Below, one piece after another: positions 1-11,500 of a stretch of DNA of 64,000 bases (position 1 is the stretch's first letter; every line of letters begins with the position of its first letter). Source of the DNA: Phyllostachys edulis. Taxonomy: Eukaryota > Streptophyta > Magnoliopsida > Poales > Poaceae. The translations under genes and the position numbers were made by a program. The stretch spans positions 30,390,816 to 30,454,815 of the forward strand of contig CM070563.1 in NCBI GenBank assembly GCA_036346405.1, given 5' to 3'. The notes under the pieces are model-generated. The model saw nothing but the letters and a program-made list of their open reading frames with translations. It was not told the origin of the DNA and did no database searches.

Positions 1-165
1 AGAGTTTGACAAGATACGGATCTTGATCTGGCGTGGCGATGTTGTTTTGTCACGTCGCATGATGGCGTGACTAAAATGGATCGTAATTAAAACAATAAAA
101 ATAAATAAAAAATGGTTATTTAATTAAAAAAAAATCAAAGTACCCATGGTTTTTTTTTTTAATAA
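1..165. repeat. Truncated copy of a GGCGTGAC-palindrome MITE
   Basis: The left edge of the window carries the motif GGCGTGACnAAA in both orientations, followed by an A/T-rich tail (TTATTTAATTAAAAAAAA). This matches the right half of the complete element at 46726-47121 in order and orientation. The element is cut by the window edge, so its left terminus and target duplication cannot be seen. It has no coding capacity. Confidence 0.6.
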
Positions 166-503
166 TATACTTTAGGCGTCACGAAATCTGAAGATATCTG
201 AACTCACTTAATGTAGTGATTTCCGTTTCTGCATTTCCTTTTACAGATTTTGGACTGCTACCTTTGTATACCCGTTGACTGCGGGGATGTGATTTATGCA
301 TTCAATTTCTGGATGCATCTCCAACACATTTTCTATAATTTCAACGGCACAAAAGTGCGACATCACACAAATGGACAACGTTGGGATATCTTCACATATC
401 TCACACACAATCTGTCTGATCGACACATCACACAAGTGATGTTCACATGGCCAAAATTTCAACTCATTCATTTATACCCTCTTGCCCTTGGTCTCTGAGC
501 TTT

Positions 504-511
504 TTATATAT
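504..511 (+). promoter_or_regulatory. Probable TATA box of the CASP-like gene
   Basis: TTTATATA lies about 75 bp upstream of the chosen ATG at 581, a distance that fits a short 5' leader. The upstream 165-500 stretch shows nothing else I can name. Inference from position and sequence only. Confidence 0.4.
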
Positions 512-580
512 GAATGCATATATACATACACATACCCTCCTAGGTTGGCAACACTACAGTGGGATTGGGAGGAGTCAGGA

Positions 581-1308
581 ATGTGGCAAGGAGGCGGAGG
601 CGATGTCGATGGCATCACCCTGGCCGCGGACAGTGACGTCCCGGCCGTGCGCTACCCTAGGGTCGCCGTCCGGCAATTGTCGGCCGGCGTGGAGCGTCGT
701 GTGCGCACCGCCGAGGCGGCCCTGCGGTGCGCGGCGTGCGGCCTCGCCGTGGTCGCGGCTGTGGTGCTCGTCGTGAACCGGGAGTCCCAGGTGTTCTTCG
801 GATCGTACGTGAAGGTGGCGCGGTACACCGACATGCCGTCGCTCGTGTAAGGGCGCAAACCATAAATCCTCGATCGTCCGATCTACCCTTTCTACGATCC
901 TGACAGGTCAAAACTGTACACCGGTGCTGCAGGTTCTTGGTGATCGCCAGTGGGATAGCTACGTGCTGCAACCTTGTGCAGGGGGCGAGGTGCCTGGTGA
1001 GCACAGCGAGAGGCAGCGCACTCGTCAGTAGGCCGTTGGCATGGGCGATCTTCTCGTGTGATCAAGTGATGGCGTACGTGGTGATCTGCGCGGTGGCGGC
1101 GGCGCTGGAGACGGCGGCGATCGGCAAGAACGGCCAGCCGGAGTTCGGGTGGATGCAGACGGCCATCCTCTACAAGAGGTTCAGCATGCGCGCCGGCGTC
1201 GCCATCGTCTGCGCGATCGCGGCCAGCGTGGCCATGGTCGCCGTCTCGGCCTTGTCGGCGTTCAACCTCTTCCGGTTGTACGGCGACGGCAAAGGAAGAA
1301 ACAACTGA
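581..1308 (+). CDS. CASP-like four-transmembrane protein (CASPL), two exons
   Basis: Exons are 581-846 and 933-1308, joined across an 86-bp GT-AG intron (donor GTAAGG, acceptor TGCAG) inside a Val codon, giving 213 residues. Four hydrophobic segments are visible: CGLAVVAAVVLVV in exon 1, then VIASGIATC, CDQVMAYVVICAVAAA and the C-terminal AGVAIVCAIAASVAMV. The Arg just before TM1 (VRTAEAALRC) and the Asp in TM3 (FSCDQ) match the conserved charged residues of the CASP/MARVEL-like family (DUF588). CASPs are plasma-membrane scaffold proteins. CASP proper organises the Casparian strip; CASPLs have broader and mostly unknown roles. The GC-rich coding region is typical of grass genes. The length fits the family (about 180-210 residues). 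The start was chosen because the family N-terminus is short and hydrophilic. No disabling change is seen. The subfamily (CASPL2-like) is inference. Confidence 0.8.
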
Positions 1309-1364
1309 GAACTAGTTCGTATTGTTCTTGGCTGAATCATGACGTGCTTCAATTTTGGGTACCA

Positions 1365-1370
1365 AATAAA
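1365..1370 (+). terminator. Polyadenylation signal AATAAA of the CASP-like gene
   Basis: A canonical AATAAA lies 57 bp after the stop codon, followed by a GT-rich stretch (GTTTGTGTTG). This is the expected arrangement for a plant near-upstream element. Confidence 0.5.
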
Positions 1371-2522
1371 GTTTGTGTTGAACAAAATAAGAGAACATTT
1401 TCCCCCATAATTGCTACACGTGTGTCTCATATTTATTTTTGGGAAAGTTCAGTCGAATTTCTAACATTTAGATATGCACCATGATTTGTGTGTTTTGCCC
1501 CCACCTTCTCCATCTTCAACAAGGCCGTGTGCGTTCGAGCGCCACGCTCCGGCGAAGCTAGCTGGTTGTCGAACATGTGTTACGATCCTGTCGATCTCTC
1601 GACGGAATTGTAGGATCCTTGGGAAGGACCGGAGAATTTTGGTTAGAGATCACGAGTGTTGGGGAATCGAACAGCGTTTTCATAACTTCTTTCTTGTCTC
1701 AGACTTCTAAAGTTCTCCCCCTTTTAATCCTCCTTCCACCCAATTACATCAGGGACCCACTGGCACTGTTCATACACCTCACCCACTCATTTGGGCATGT
1801 TTCAGACAACTTCGGCTTCCAAAAGCTATCCCAAATGGGCGGCTTTCAGTACCCGCTTTCGGAAAAGCCAGATGCCGTCTTCAACGTAGGGAAGCCGGAA
1901 GCGAGAGCCGGCTTAGGGTAACTTCCTACGGTTTCGGCGGGTTGGTTTTGGGACTTTGTCACACTTTTCACCTCTCTTCCTTCCCTTGGACTAGATAGGA
2001 AATCCTTACTTTTCCAAGACAGAAGAGAAGCAAGCAACGGATTGAGCCGCAGTGTCCCCCCCGGAATGATTGGTGTGGTGGTTAGGCATCCTTAGACGAA
2101 AGAGTGACCCTAAAAGGAGAAGAGGCTGAAACTGAAGTTGGGATGAAATTACCCACCAATGTCATGGGGTTTACCCCCGCAGGGGGCAATCGTCCCACTT
2201 GACAACCTACACTACGACTTGTCTCTCTTGCGATGGCAGCAGAAGTAGCAGCAGTAGTAGGTGGGTGGGTGGTTGCCTTCTCCTCACCCTTCCCTCTCTT
2301 CCTCCCCGCCCTGCTAGTGTCCCCCCTCGCTTCTAGCCCATTCCCCTTGCCCATCCATGGCAATGGCCTCCTTGTTCTCGCACTGACCCCATGTCTTCTG
2401 ACGGTAAGCGGGAGCGAGAGCAGCAGATGGGGAGGCAAGGTGGAATCTTGGTTGGGCGTGATCCAGGGCTGTGCTAGGCGGATCTTGGTGGTTTCCGACG
2501 CAGATCTGATTGAGTCGTGGGG
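1371..2522. other. Intergenic, no gene recognised
   Basis: Open frames in this stretch are short and show no family motif. From about 2220 the DNA becomes GC-rich and probably forms the old leader or promoter of the TPX2-domain pseudogene that follows. Confidence 0.4.
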
Positions 2523-4240
2523 ATGGAGGATGAGCGCGAGGAGGGGGTTGCAGCGGCGAATGGGCTAGGAGGGGGAGGACTACGTCATCGTGAAGGATGG
2601 GGAGGAAGGCAGCGCCGGCGGCGGAGGGCAGTTATCGCGGGGATCTCGTCGGCGGGGAGGCGGCGGGCGGATCTAAGGACGGGGAGCATGGGGAAGAAGG
2701 AGAAGGTGCAGAACGGCAAGGTGGCCACCTCAGCGGTGGCGGCAGCACGGGGGAAGAAGCTCGGGCTGTTGCAGAGCGCCTCCTTCCTGGCGAGAGGGCC
2801 CACCAGTGCCAAGAAGGGTGGCACGGTGGCGGTAGTGCCGAAGCAGGCGAAGCCGGAGGGGAAGGGTGCCATGCCCAATAAATCAGAAGTGGCGGCTGGT
2901 CAGTCTGGGTTTGGTCTTGAGTTCGCTTGGGATGGTTGTTGTTGGGTTTACCTACTGAATTGTGGTGGAATTGCAGGAAGAGCGGCAGAGAAGAAGGCGA
3001 ATTCAGCTTGGACGCCTATCACTCGCCGGTCCTTGCTAAAGCACAGACCTTGAGTGATTCATTACTTGAAGTCAGAAGTTTGTCAATTTTAGTTGCATTG
3101 GAGTGAGCTTGGTTTTAATTTTCTTTGACTTAGCCTGTCAAGTCTGGATCGGTGGATGCCACTCTAAATGATGCTTCTTCTGAAGTCCAAGAGTAAGTGG
3201 TAGTCATATTACCAACTTGCATTGTAGGTCATATTTTTCTTGCTTCTGGATTGCAAGTTCAGTTATTGTGTAAATAGTATGCACAATTAATGTGGGGGCG
3301 TTTGGGTCTTCACCCTAGTTGTGATGCTTGCCAAAAATGGTATAACCAGCAGCCCAGTGTACTACTGCACTAATTGATTAATAGAAAATAGCATCATTTT
3401 CATCATGTCTTGGTGTTTGCTTGGCTAAAAAGGTTGATATTGGAAAACAGGTCAAATGAGAACACCACCAAACCTTTGAAACTGACACCGCCAGGGAAAA
3501 CGAAGGATGATGCACACTCCACCACATCGTAAACATTCTTATTTCCCTAATAGTTGCCCATTTATTCTGTCCTATTTTATTAATATGCAACGCTGTTATT
3601 TGGTGTTGTTGCAGGAGTACCAATACTCCCCGAGTAGCAGCTCAATGCAAGAGTGCCACCGCCACTGGTTTTAGTTTCAGATTGGAGGAGCATGCTGAGA
3701 AGCGAAGGGAGGTGCATTAATTCTCATAGAGGCATTATGTTAATTCATATTTTCATTTGCCTTTTTTTTCTTTTCTTATACTGAACAGGCACAGTTGTGC
3801 CTTACTTTTAGTGCTTCCAAAAGCTTTAAGAGAAAATCCATGCAAAGGAGCTTGCATAAACGAATTTGTTGGCAAAATCTAAGGTGAGGACTACTTTCAT
3901 ATCGTTTATCTAAAGGGGCAATTTGCTCAGTAACACTACACATATAACACGAGTTAGAAAATAACATCGATGTGTCACTAACATGTGGCCCTATGGCCCA
4001 CGTGTCATCCTCACATTGGATGTTATTTTCTAATTTATACATCATTGTAATGCTACTGAGCAAATTTTCCCTTATCTAAAACCTTTGGAATACTTGTATG
4101 TTTTTGTTCTGAAAATTGATTCATTACTCAGGAGAGCCAAGAGGCTAAGATCAAACTGCTTAGGAAGAGCCTGACATTTAAAGCAACACCTATGTCAAGC
4201 TTTTACAAGGAGCAGCCTCCTAAAGTTGAGCGGAAAAAGG
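2523..4240 (+). pseudogene. WVD2-like / TPX2-domain microtubule protein pseudogene
   Basis: Exon-like pieces follow in order. About 2690-2898 starts MGKKEKVQNGK. From 2977 comes RAAEKKANSAWTPITRRS. About 3139-3193 gives SGSVDATLNDASSEVQE. About 3452-3528 gives NENTTKPLKLTPPGKTK. About 3615-3712 gives FSFRLEEHAEKRREV. About 3815-3883 and 4133-4240 follow, the last giving IKLLRKSLTFKATPM, then SSFYKEQPPKVERKK. The last three are the TPX2 C-terminal (KLEEK) domain of WVD2/WDL proteins, which bind and bundle cortical microtubules. The KLEEK exon carries in-frame TAA codons at 3827-3829 and 3857-3859. The far 5' part (ATG at 2523) seems frameshifted before the GEDYVIVKDGEE segment. GT/AG signals remain at several joins. 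Exon limits are approximate. I call it a pseudogene because both stops hit the defining domain. Confidence 0.7.
3915..4071. mobile_element. MULE-type MITE in an intron of the TPX2 pseudogene
   Basis: A 157-bp element has inverted ends: GGGGCAATTTGCTCAGTA on the left, with the right end reading GGGAAAATTTGCTCAGTA in reverse complement. It is flanked by an exact 9-bp duplication TTATCTAAA (3906-3914 and 4072-4080). A 9-bp target duplication is the hallmark of Mutator-like elements. It has no coding capacity. Confidence 0.75.
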
Positions 4241-5140
4241 TATTGAGGTCGATTTACTTGATGTGCTAAGGTTGCAGATATCTTCAATGTAAATTATTCA
4301 ATATGATTCTTTCTGTTTGAATGCAAAACTGTGCTCAAAAGTAAAAACTCTTTGTCTCAATGTCTTTGGCTTACGATACCAGAAATTTATACTAGAATAT
4401 GTTTTGTTTGCAAAATGCTTAGGGTTGTTAGGGAGGGTGAATCTTTGACTACATGTCAAAATGCTTGTTAAGTCTGCCTTAATTTTTAACCCTTCTTGGA
4501 GTGCTAACTCATATAGTTATCTTCACTGTCTTTTGGTTCCCATTTCATACTTGCTCATTTCAAATTTTAATATCAACATTATCTTCATTGGAGTAATTGG
4601 TTGTTTCTGCACATAGTTCGGGCACATCATAGCGAAAAGCAATTATGGTAGGGTGAACCTTTTGAAGATGAAAATATGTAGCTTGTTGTAGTAATTCTAT
4701 TTAGCCATGGTTTTCAAGCGCCGAATGGGAATCAATGGCACATAGTTGAGTGGATGCATGGATGGTGATACCAGTGGTAGAGAGCAACAAACATTGCAAA
4801 ATCTGGGAGGCAACTCCTAGCTTCCATGGAGAAATTGTCCTACTATGTCAACTATAGTAGTATCAGGCTATCACTTTGCTAGGTATTTCGTACGCCTCAG
4901 AGAAAAGATTAATTGATATTTGTTTAGAGCTTGAGAATTATAAAAGGTAGCATACGTATACATTTGAAATGTACTTCCTTTTCTTGCGTGTGGATCCCAA
5001 TTGTTCGTTAATTAGTATCCTGGTCATTGTTTCAATCAAGGCTCTCGATTGTTTTTAGTGGACATAATCAAGCAGCAGCAAACTTCTATTTCTTTGAGCA
5101 AGAATGTATATCTACAACAAAATATTTAGTATAAACATTG

Positions 5141-5174
5141 GTTTTTCCGTTGCAACGTACGGACACCTAACTAG
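5141..5174 (+). mobile_element. Helitron 3' terminus
   Basis: CCGTTGCAACGTACGG forms a short imperfect hairpin about 12 bp before CTAG, which is followed by T. This is the usual plant Helitron 3' end (hairpin, CTAG, insertion next to T). The 5' TC end is not identified. The gene-free stretch from about 4241 may be the body of the element, but I see no helicase or Rep sequence there. Confidence 0.5.
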
Positions 5175-5189
5175 TAAACTCCAAATTCT

Positions 5190-5880
5190 CCAAATCATTC
5201 CTCATTTCTCCTCCTCTCTTCAGCGCCTCCTCCCTCGGTCTCCGCTACCTCTGCCATCCACGCCCCCCGACCGGCTTCCTCTTCCTCTAACACCGTCCAA
5301 GCCCCCCTTCCGCCTCTACCCTCCCCCGACCGATGCTGACGTCGTCCATGACACCCCCGACTGCCTCCCTCCTCCTCCTCCCTCGGCGCCACCGCCCCTC
5401 TCCAACGCCTCCTTCGTCGATCTCCCCTACCTCCGCCTCCTCCCTTTGCCCTCCTCATCACTGACTCCACCTCTGTCTTCCTCCCCCAACATCGCCTCAG
5501 TCTCTACTGCCTCCGCCTCCTCTCTCCGCCCTCCTCGTCACCAACGTTGACTCTGTCCTCCTCCCCAATGTTGCTTTGGTCTCCACCACCAACGCCATCC
5601 ACATCGGCTCCCTCCTTCGCTGCCACCGTCGCCTCGGCCTCCCTCTGCCCTACTCCTCATCGACGCTGCCTCGATCTCTGCCACCGATGTTGTTCACACC
5701 GGCTCCCTACTCCCTCGGCGTCGCTACCTCAGCCTCCATCCTTCTCCCTTGGTGCCTCCCTTTGCCTCCTGTGCTGCTGCTGCCATCCCAGCTTCCCTCC
5801 TCCTCCCTTGCCATCGCCGCCCTGGCTTCCCTCCTCCTCCCTCGCCATTGCCCCTCCTGGGCTGTCGTGAATTGTGGTTA
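5190..5880. repeat. CT-rich low-complexity tract
   Basis: About 700 bp dominated by CTCC, CCTC and CCGCC runs on the plus strand. It gives long open frames of Pro/Ser/Leu on plus and Arg/Gly/Glu on minus, with no domain. The frames are composition artefacts. Confidence 0.6.
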
Positions 5881-6689
5881 ATTGTCGTCAATTTTTGTTA
5901 ATTGCCGTCATTTGCCTTAGGGCTATTTAAGATATTTCCCAACTTAGAAGCCCCAGCTGCTGACCTAAAAGCCAGACTATCAAGCACCAAATGTCTTCAC
6001 TCATTATTCAAATTCTTCAAATTCAAATTAAAGCTACTTAAAAAAAAAACAGCAGCCATGCCAAACAATCCCATTCACTCATGCCTAGAACTGTGGTGCT
6101 CTCATCCACCACGAGTTTGCAACTAGTATTACCATATATCCTCTGCAAGGATAATCTACTTGTGTTGTACAATCAAATAGTGGTATTTGATAAGTTAAGC
6201 ATGTTACTCCTAAATAGTGTTTATCCTAAAATCTCCAGATGGGTAATAGGGTATTTGTATGTAAGACTCTACATTGTGGTAATCCAGTTGATTTGATCAC
6301 AATATACCTGCCTATATTTATTTTTGAAAAATGTATGAAAGGCATCAGAGCAACAAGACTTCAACAGAAGTTGTTTTTAGGGGGAGCATATGCTAAATAC
6401 TGATCATCATACATGCGATTTTGAAAATCTTAGTCAAGCCTAAAAGGTGTTGATACGATGATTACAGCTTAAATTCAAATTGAAGGTTTTACCACTTAAC
6501 AGTCTAGATCTAGTTGGTCGACAATGCAAAGATCATGAATATTACTAAATCCTGAAGATATGTTGACTATCTGTCAAATTCCTATGGTCCAAAATCCCAT
6601 AATGGATTTATATTACTTTGTGGTGGTGCAACCATCTCTTGGCGGTCATCTAAGTAGACCTTGGTAGGTACTTCTACCAACCACTCAGA

Positions 6690-7529
6690 GATTATAACAC
6701 TATATGAAGTCTCACTTGAATGTGTTTGGCTCAGACGTGTGATTAACAACTTCTAGAAGTATTGTGACATTAATACCATGAATACCCCCTCAATTATCTA
6801 TGAAGATGATGTTGCTTGTATTAGACAAATGCAAACGGGCTATGTCAAGAACAACATCACGAAGCACATTGCTTCTAAATTTTCTATCCTCATGAAATCC
6901 AGAAGAATAGTGAGGTAAAAATCCTACAAACAAAGTCATGTGAAAATCCAGTTGATTTATTCACTAAGTCTCTGGCTGCATCCAGTTTCCAAAAATGCAT
7001 TCATGGCATTAGAATGAGACGGTTTAAGGAGTTGCAAAGTTCAGGAGGAGTAAATCTCTTAATCATAACCCTTATCAAATCCCGAGGATTTATCCAAAAT
7101 CTTGAAGATTGGATCCCGAAGATTAAACGTTGTACTCTTTTCCTTGATGAGTCTTCCTGAAGTTTTCTCATATGAAGGTTTTTAGTGAGGCAACAAGTGT
7201 AATGCAACTTATGAATGCAATGTACTCTTTTCTCCATTCCTTTTTTTTCAATGGGTTTTTGGAAGGAGTTTTTGATGAGACATTTGCATATCGTTGTCTA
7301 TTGCACAAGGGGGACTATCACGAAACCTAATTATGGGCAACAGACTAAACCGCCCCTGGAGGGCTTTCACCTCTTTGGGTTATAAATACGAGGACCCTCC
7401 CATGTACAAGTGACAGATGGATGGATAAAGAATTGGATCTCCTCTAGACATTGTGTCTCTCTTGGTGTTTATTGTGTGATTAGATTGATTGTCTCTCTAC
7501 TACGACATCGATTATCTAACAACGATGAG
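6690..7529 (+). mobile_element. 3' remnant of a Ty1/copia retrotransposon
   Basis: About 6784-6900 translates to a copia RNase H tail: YEDDVACIRQMQTGY, then NITKHIASKF. After two frame breaks come recognisable tail residues (FTKSLAAS near 6958). Beyond it a purine-rich stretch and a probable 3' LTR run to about 7520, containing TATAAATA near 7381. Reverse transcriptase, integrase and gag are missing. A dead fragment. Confidence 0.55.
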
Positions 7530-8559
7530 GGCATCTAACTCGTGATCATCCATGAGAAAACCAACTCACAGTCATCTACCCCACAGGATAACCCATCCCG
7601 CCACTGTTCATTCGAACACCATCCCCACCCCCATGTGGAGGCCCGCCATGCCCCACAGCTTCCGGTGTCACCGACGACGTGATAGCCCGCTCGATCCACC
7701 GTGGGCATTGTAAAATTTTGGCCTTTGAACTCGAACATTAGAAGCTTTCAATTGAAATATTTAAACATTCAACTACAAAGTTTGAACTTCAGCCGGGGAA
7801 ATCAAACATTCTGCCTCGAATTTAAAAACTTTCAATTAGATCATTAAACATTTGTAACATTCCAAATTCTCAAAATCAGTTTAATTTATTTGTAAAATCA
7901 TCATTTATTCATTTATGATCATTACCAAAAAAATTCAACATTTATTTAAAACTTTTTCTAATTTCCAGCCGCTGTAAATGAATTTTTGAAATTAAATAAA
8001 ACATGACCAGAACCTGGAAATACTTTATTTGGGTTCAAAACAATATATTGTGCCTCTCCATCCATCTCACCCTCTAGTTTTCCTGGAACGCCGTCGTTGT
8101 CCTTGGCTCCAGCGCATGTGCTCTGCCACCCTACGTCGTGGTCACCGTTGTTCCCGTTGAATCTAGGCCATGATGTCTGTGTCAAAATGCACCATTTGGT
8201 CCCCTCTTCCAAAACCTTACTTGATTTCTTCCTTCTCCCTCACTTGATTTCTTCCTTTTAGCGGCGAATCGTCATGCCCCTGTCGTCTTTCCCAACTCTG
8301 GCCACCATCGTCGCCCTCGAGTAGATTCCTCTCCGGTGAGTCTCTAGCCTTGCCTTGCCATTTTTAGCATCACCTCTCCCCTCTGAACCTCACCATGTGC
8401 TTGGTTTCAACTGCATGTCATTGTCGAGCTCCGCCACCATGAGCCTCTCTGTCGCCACACCGTTGTTGTTCCTCCCTGTCCTCTTTGACCACACCATTAG
8501 ACTCATGGTAAGCTGTTGATCCTCATGCACCACTTCTTTTGGTTTGAATTGGTAGTTTC
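7530..8559. other. Decayed LTR-like DNA, no gene
   Basis: TGTAACATTCC near 7855 resembles the start of grass gypsy-type LTRs, and the following AT-rich then CT-rich sequence is of the same kind. I could not find a matching end. The unit at 8560-13199 is inserted in it, and similar sequence resumes at 13205. Confidence 0.35.
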
Positions 8560-11500
8560 TGTCACATCCCCAAGTTAATAAAGAGAATTACTATGCATCT
8601 CATGAGTATACATCATTGTTTTCATGTATTTACATTATATATTGCACTTGAAAAATCTTGTTCAAATATTAAACACACACTTAAAGAAGAAAAATCCAAA
8701 AGAAAACTAAAACAAATGCTACTGAAGTTCTCCTGGAAATAATTTATTCAAATACTACATTAATTATCACGAATTAATATAATTTTTCTCAAATTTTTGG
8801 GATTATTTTTAACCCTCAGAAAATTCTAACACAATCCAATAACCTAATTTAAGTTTGAATTAAACTGCACAATTTATAACATGAACAGAGGGGTTTCAAA
8901 TTTTATATGGGTACTAGGCCATCCCAGAAGCACCTCTGATTTATTTTAGATTTTTAGGAATTTTATTTCTATTTTTAGTGACCTAGTCCAAGTAGCAGTT
9001 TAGATTTCAGAATCAGTCAACCGAGTTTAACTAGAGCTTTTATGGACCGTCCGATCTTAATCGAGCGGCTCATACGCGTGGTCCAATCCGCACCGGGGCA
9101 GCCCAAAAGTAACTAGGGCAAATTTGGGACATCCGATGGAAAAACAACGCCCCAGATCGTGTGACCGCTCGGGCGGTCTGAACGTTCACTCGCGTTTGGA
9201 CCATCTGATGTGAAATTAACGATCCAGATCAAATAGACCGTTCGGACCGTCCGAACGTGCTGCAGTTGTGGATCGTTGGATCTTAATTGGTCCATTGAGT
9301 CGCATGGTCCGAACGTCCCACTCGCGCGTGCACCGTAGTGTATCACTGACGAGGTGGGCCTGCTTGTCAGTTCTTTCTCTTTCCCTTTGCTGGCGTCTTC
9401 GCAGAACTTCTTTGCCATGCGGCCGCGACGCTCTGAGTTGCTCTATCACCACCGTGAGCCACCGCCCATGGCAACCAATCCTGGAGCTCCATTGCTTAAC
9501 ACCGCCTCCATCTCCGTCATCTTCTGAGGATAATGCCCTCTCCTTGCCATCCATTTTTGCCATCTTTCCAATCGGTGGCTGAGGAAGGAGGAACTCTCCC
9601 GTGTGCAACGCTAGGGTAAGCTTTGACCGGGTGGTACCTTTTGACTCTATGATCACCCCCGTGTCCATTTTTGCTAATACGAGCTTCTCTCATTGCTTGT
9701 AGCTTCCGGACCACCGTGGTGCCATTGCAAGCTCCAGAACACGCTCCCGTGGACACCACCGTGTCAATCTTCACTTCCGGGAGGTATGGTCCTATGCCTT
9801 CCGCGTCATATCGTGTCACTTAGCTTGACTATGAAAACCCCTCAATCAATTTTGATAATGCACGACAGGATCGGGTGAATTTGAAGCTTGTACCATTTTC
9901 GGCCGTAAAGCAACTTTTCACCTCCCACTATGATCCGGTAAGGTTTTCGTCGATTCATCGCTTCTAGAGCATCCTCATAGGATCTTTGAGCTAACCCGAG
10001 CACTCACTTTGCTCTGTTTTGCTTAGATCGTCCTCTCTTCGTTGAACCATGCTGCTGTCGTCATCTTCTCCGGCGCCGTCATTGCTTCAACTAACTCCAA
10101 GTTTCTCCGAGCTTCCACCTAGCTCAGGTAACCTCCTAGTAGCCTTTAGATACTTGGGCACCCGCTTATCTGGACCATTGCGGAGCTTTCCTTGCTGTAT
10201 GCATTTTGGCCGTAGCTCCCTCACTGCCCATCTTTGGCTAGCCTCCGCTATAGGCCACCTCAAATGCTGTAACCACTCCCTCTAGGTGTGCAACACTATT
10301 GCGCATCTAACCCTGTCCTTGGCCGGCTTCACCACGGCGTGTAGCGCCGGCGAGCTACCGGTGAATCGCATGGAGCGGGAGTTCCTGTTGTCGTACACGG
10401 ACACACACTGTAACTAAATGATTAGGCGTTAATGGCAATGATTAGTAATAAATAGATGTCTTAGCCGCGCTAATGTGCCACTTACATGCGGGTCCCGCGC
10501 ACAGAAATCAGAGGAGTTAAGTGAAATGCGTGAGAGGATGACAAGTGGACCCAGCCACTTAAGTGCGTGCGTAGTGCGCATGCATGCGTGGACCAAGTCC
10601 AGTGAGCCGTGCCACTGACTTTGGGCCCACTTGTTAGTTCGGTATTTTAAACCGGTTGTTAATTGGAAAAAAAATGTTCATTGGACCCACTAATCAATGA
10701 CTGTGGCTAGCGCAGCCCTCGGTAAGAAAAGGAATAAATACTTTAAGAAAATTGAAATCTATTAATCTGCACACTAAAAAATATGAATAACTTAAAAAAT
10801 ACATAACTAATTCATCTCAACTCCAAAATAGTTGAAACCAGTGCTAATAATTCTCATTGATAATGAAATTTATATTAAAATTGGTTTCAAACTTGTCTCT
10901 GTAGCAGAGAATATAATTTTAGAGAGTAATCCATAAACCTACTACTTTTACCATAGAAAAGGGCTGATAACTTTAAAAATACATAACTAATTCATAAAAA
11001 CTCCAAATGAGAAGAACCCTAATGTTTTGGACTTTTAATAATATTCCCTATTTATCTATATAATCCTTGAATCCCCTACTGCTCTACAAATTTTGACCAA
11101 ATAATTAAATTGCATGAACTAAGACTCTTTAGAAACTAAAATTCAAAATGCTATAACTTTCACATAACAAATCCAAATGGAATAATTCTTTCACCTATTT
11201 TCATCTAAAATCATGCACTAGACACTGTAGAAAAATCATGCATTTTTGAGCAATTTGGTTTTTGTGGTATTTCTCGGTGTTTATCGATATCATTAATTCT
11301 ATACATTCCGCGGCTATTGATATTGACTCGTACGCTACCGAGAGTGAACAACTGAACTACCAACAAGGCAAGCATTATTTGAACTTTCTTTTGCATTATA
11401 TTTGATCCCAGGTTTGGTTAAGTTAGTGCAATGATAATTGCTTGCATGCTATTTTGATAATGTCGCTATTTTTGTGATGTGTAGAATAGTTATATCCTAT

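Noticed and set aside
5104..5870. Pro/Ser-rich and Arg/Gly-rich open frames on both strands
   Set aside because: Composition artefacts of a CT-rich tract. No domain, no splice logic, and several overlapping frames are equally open.
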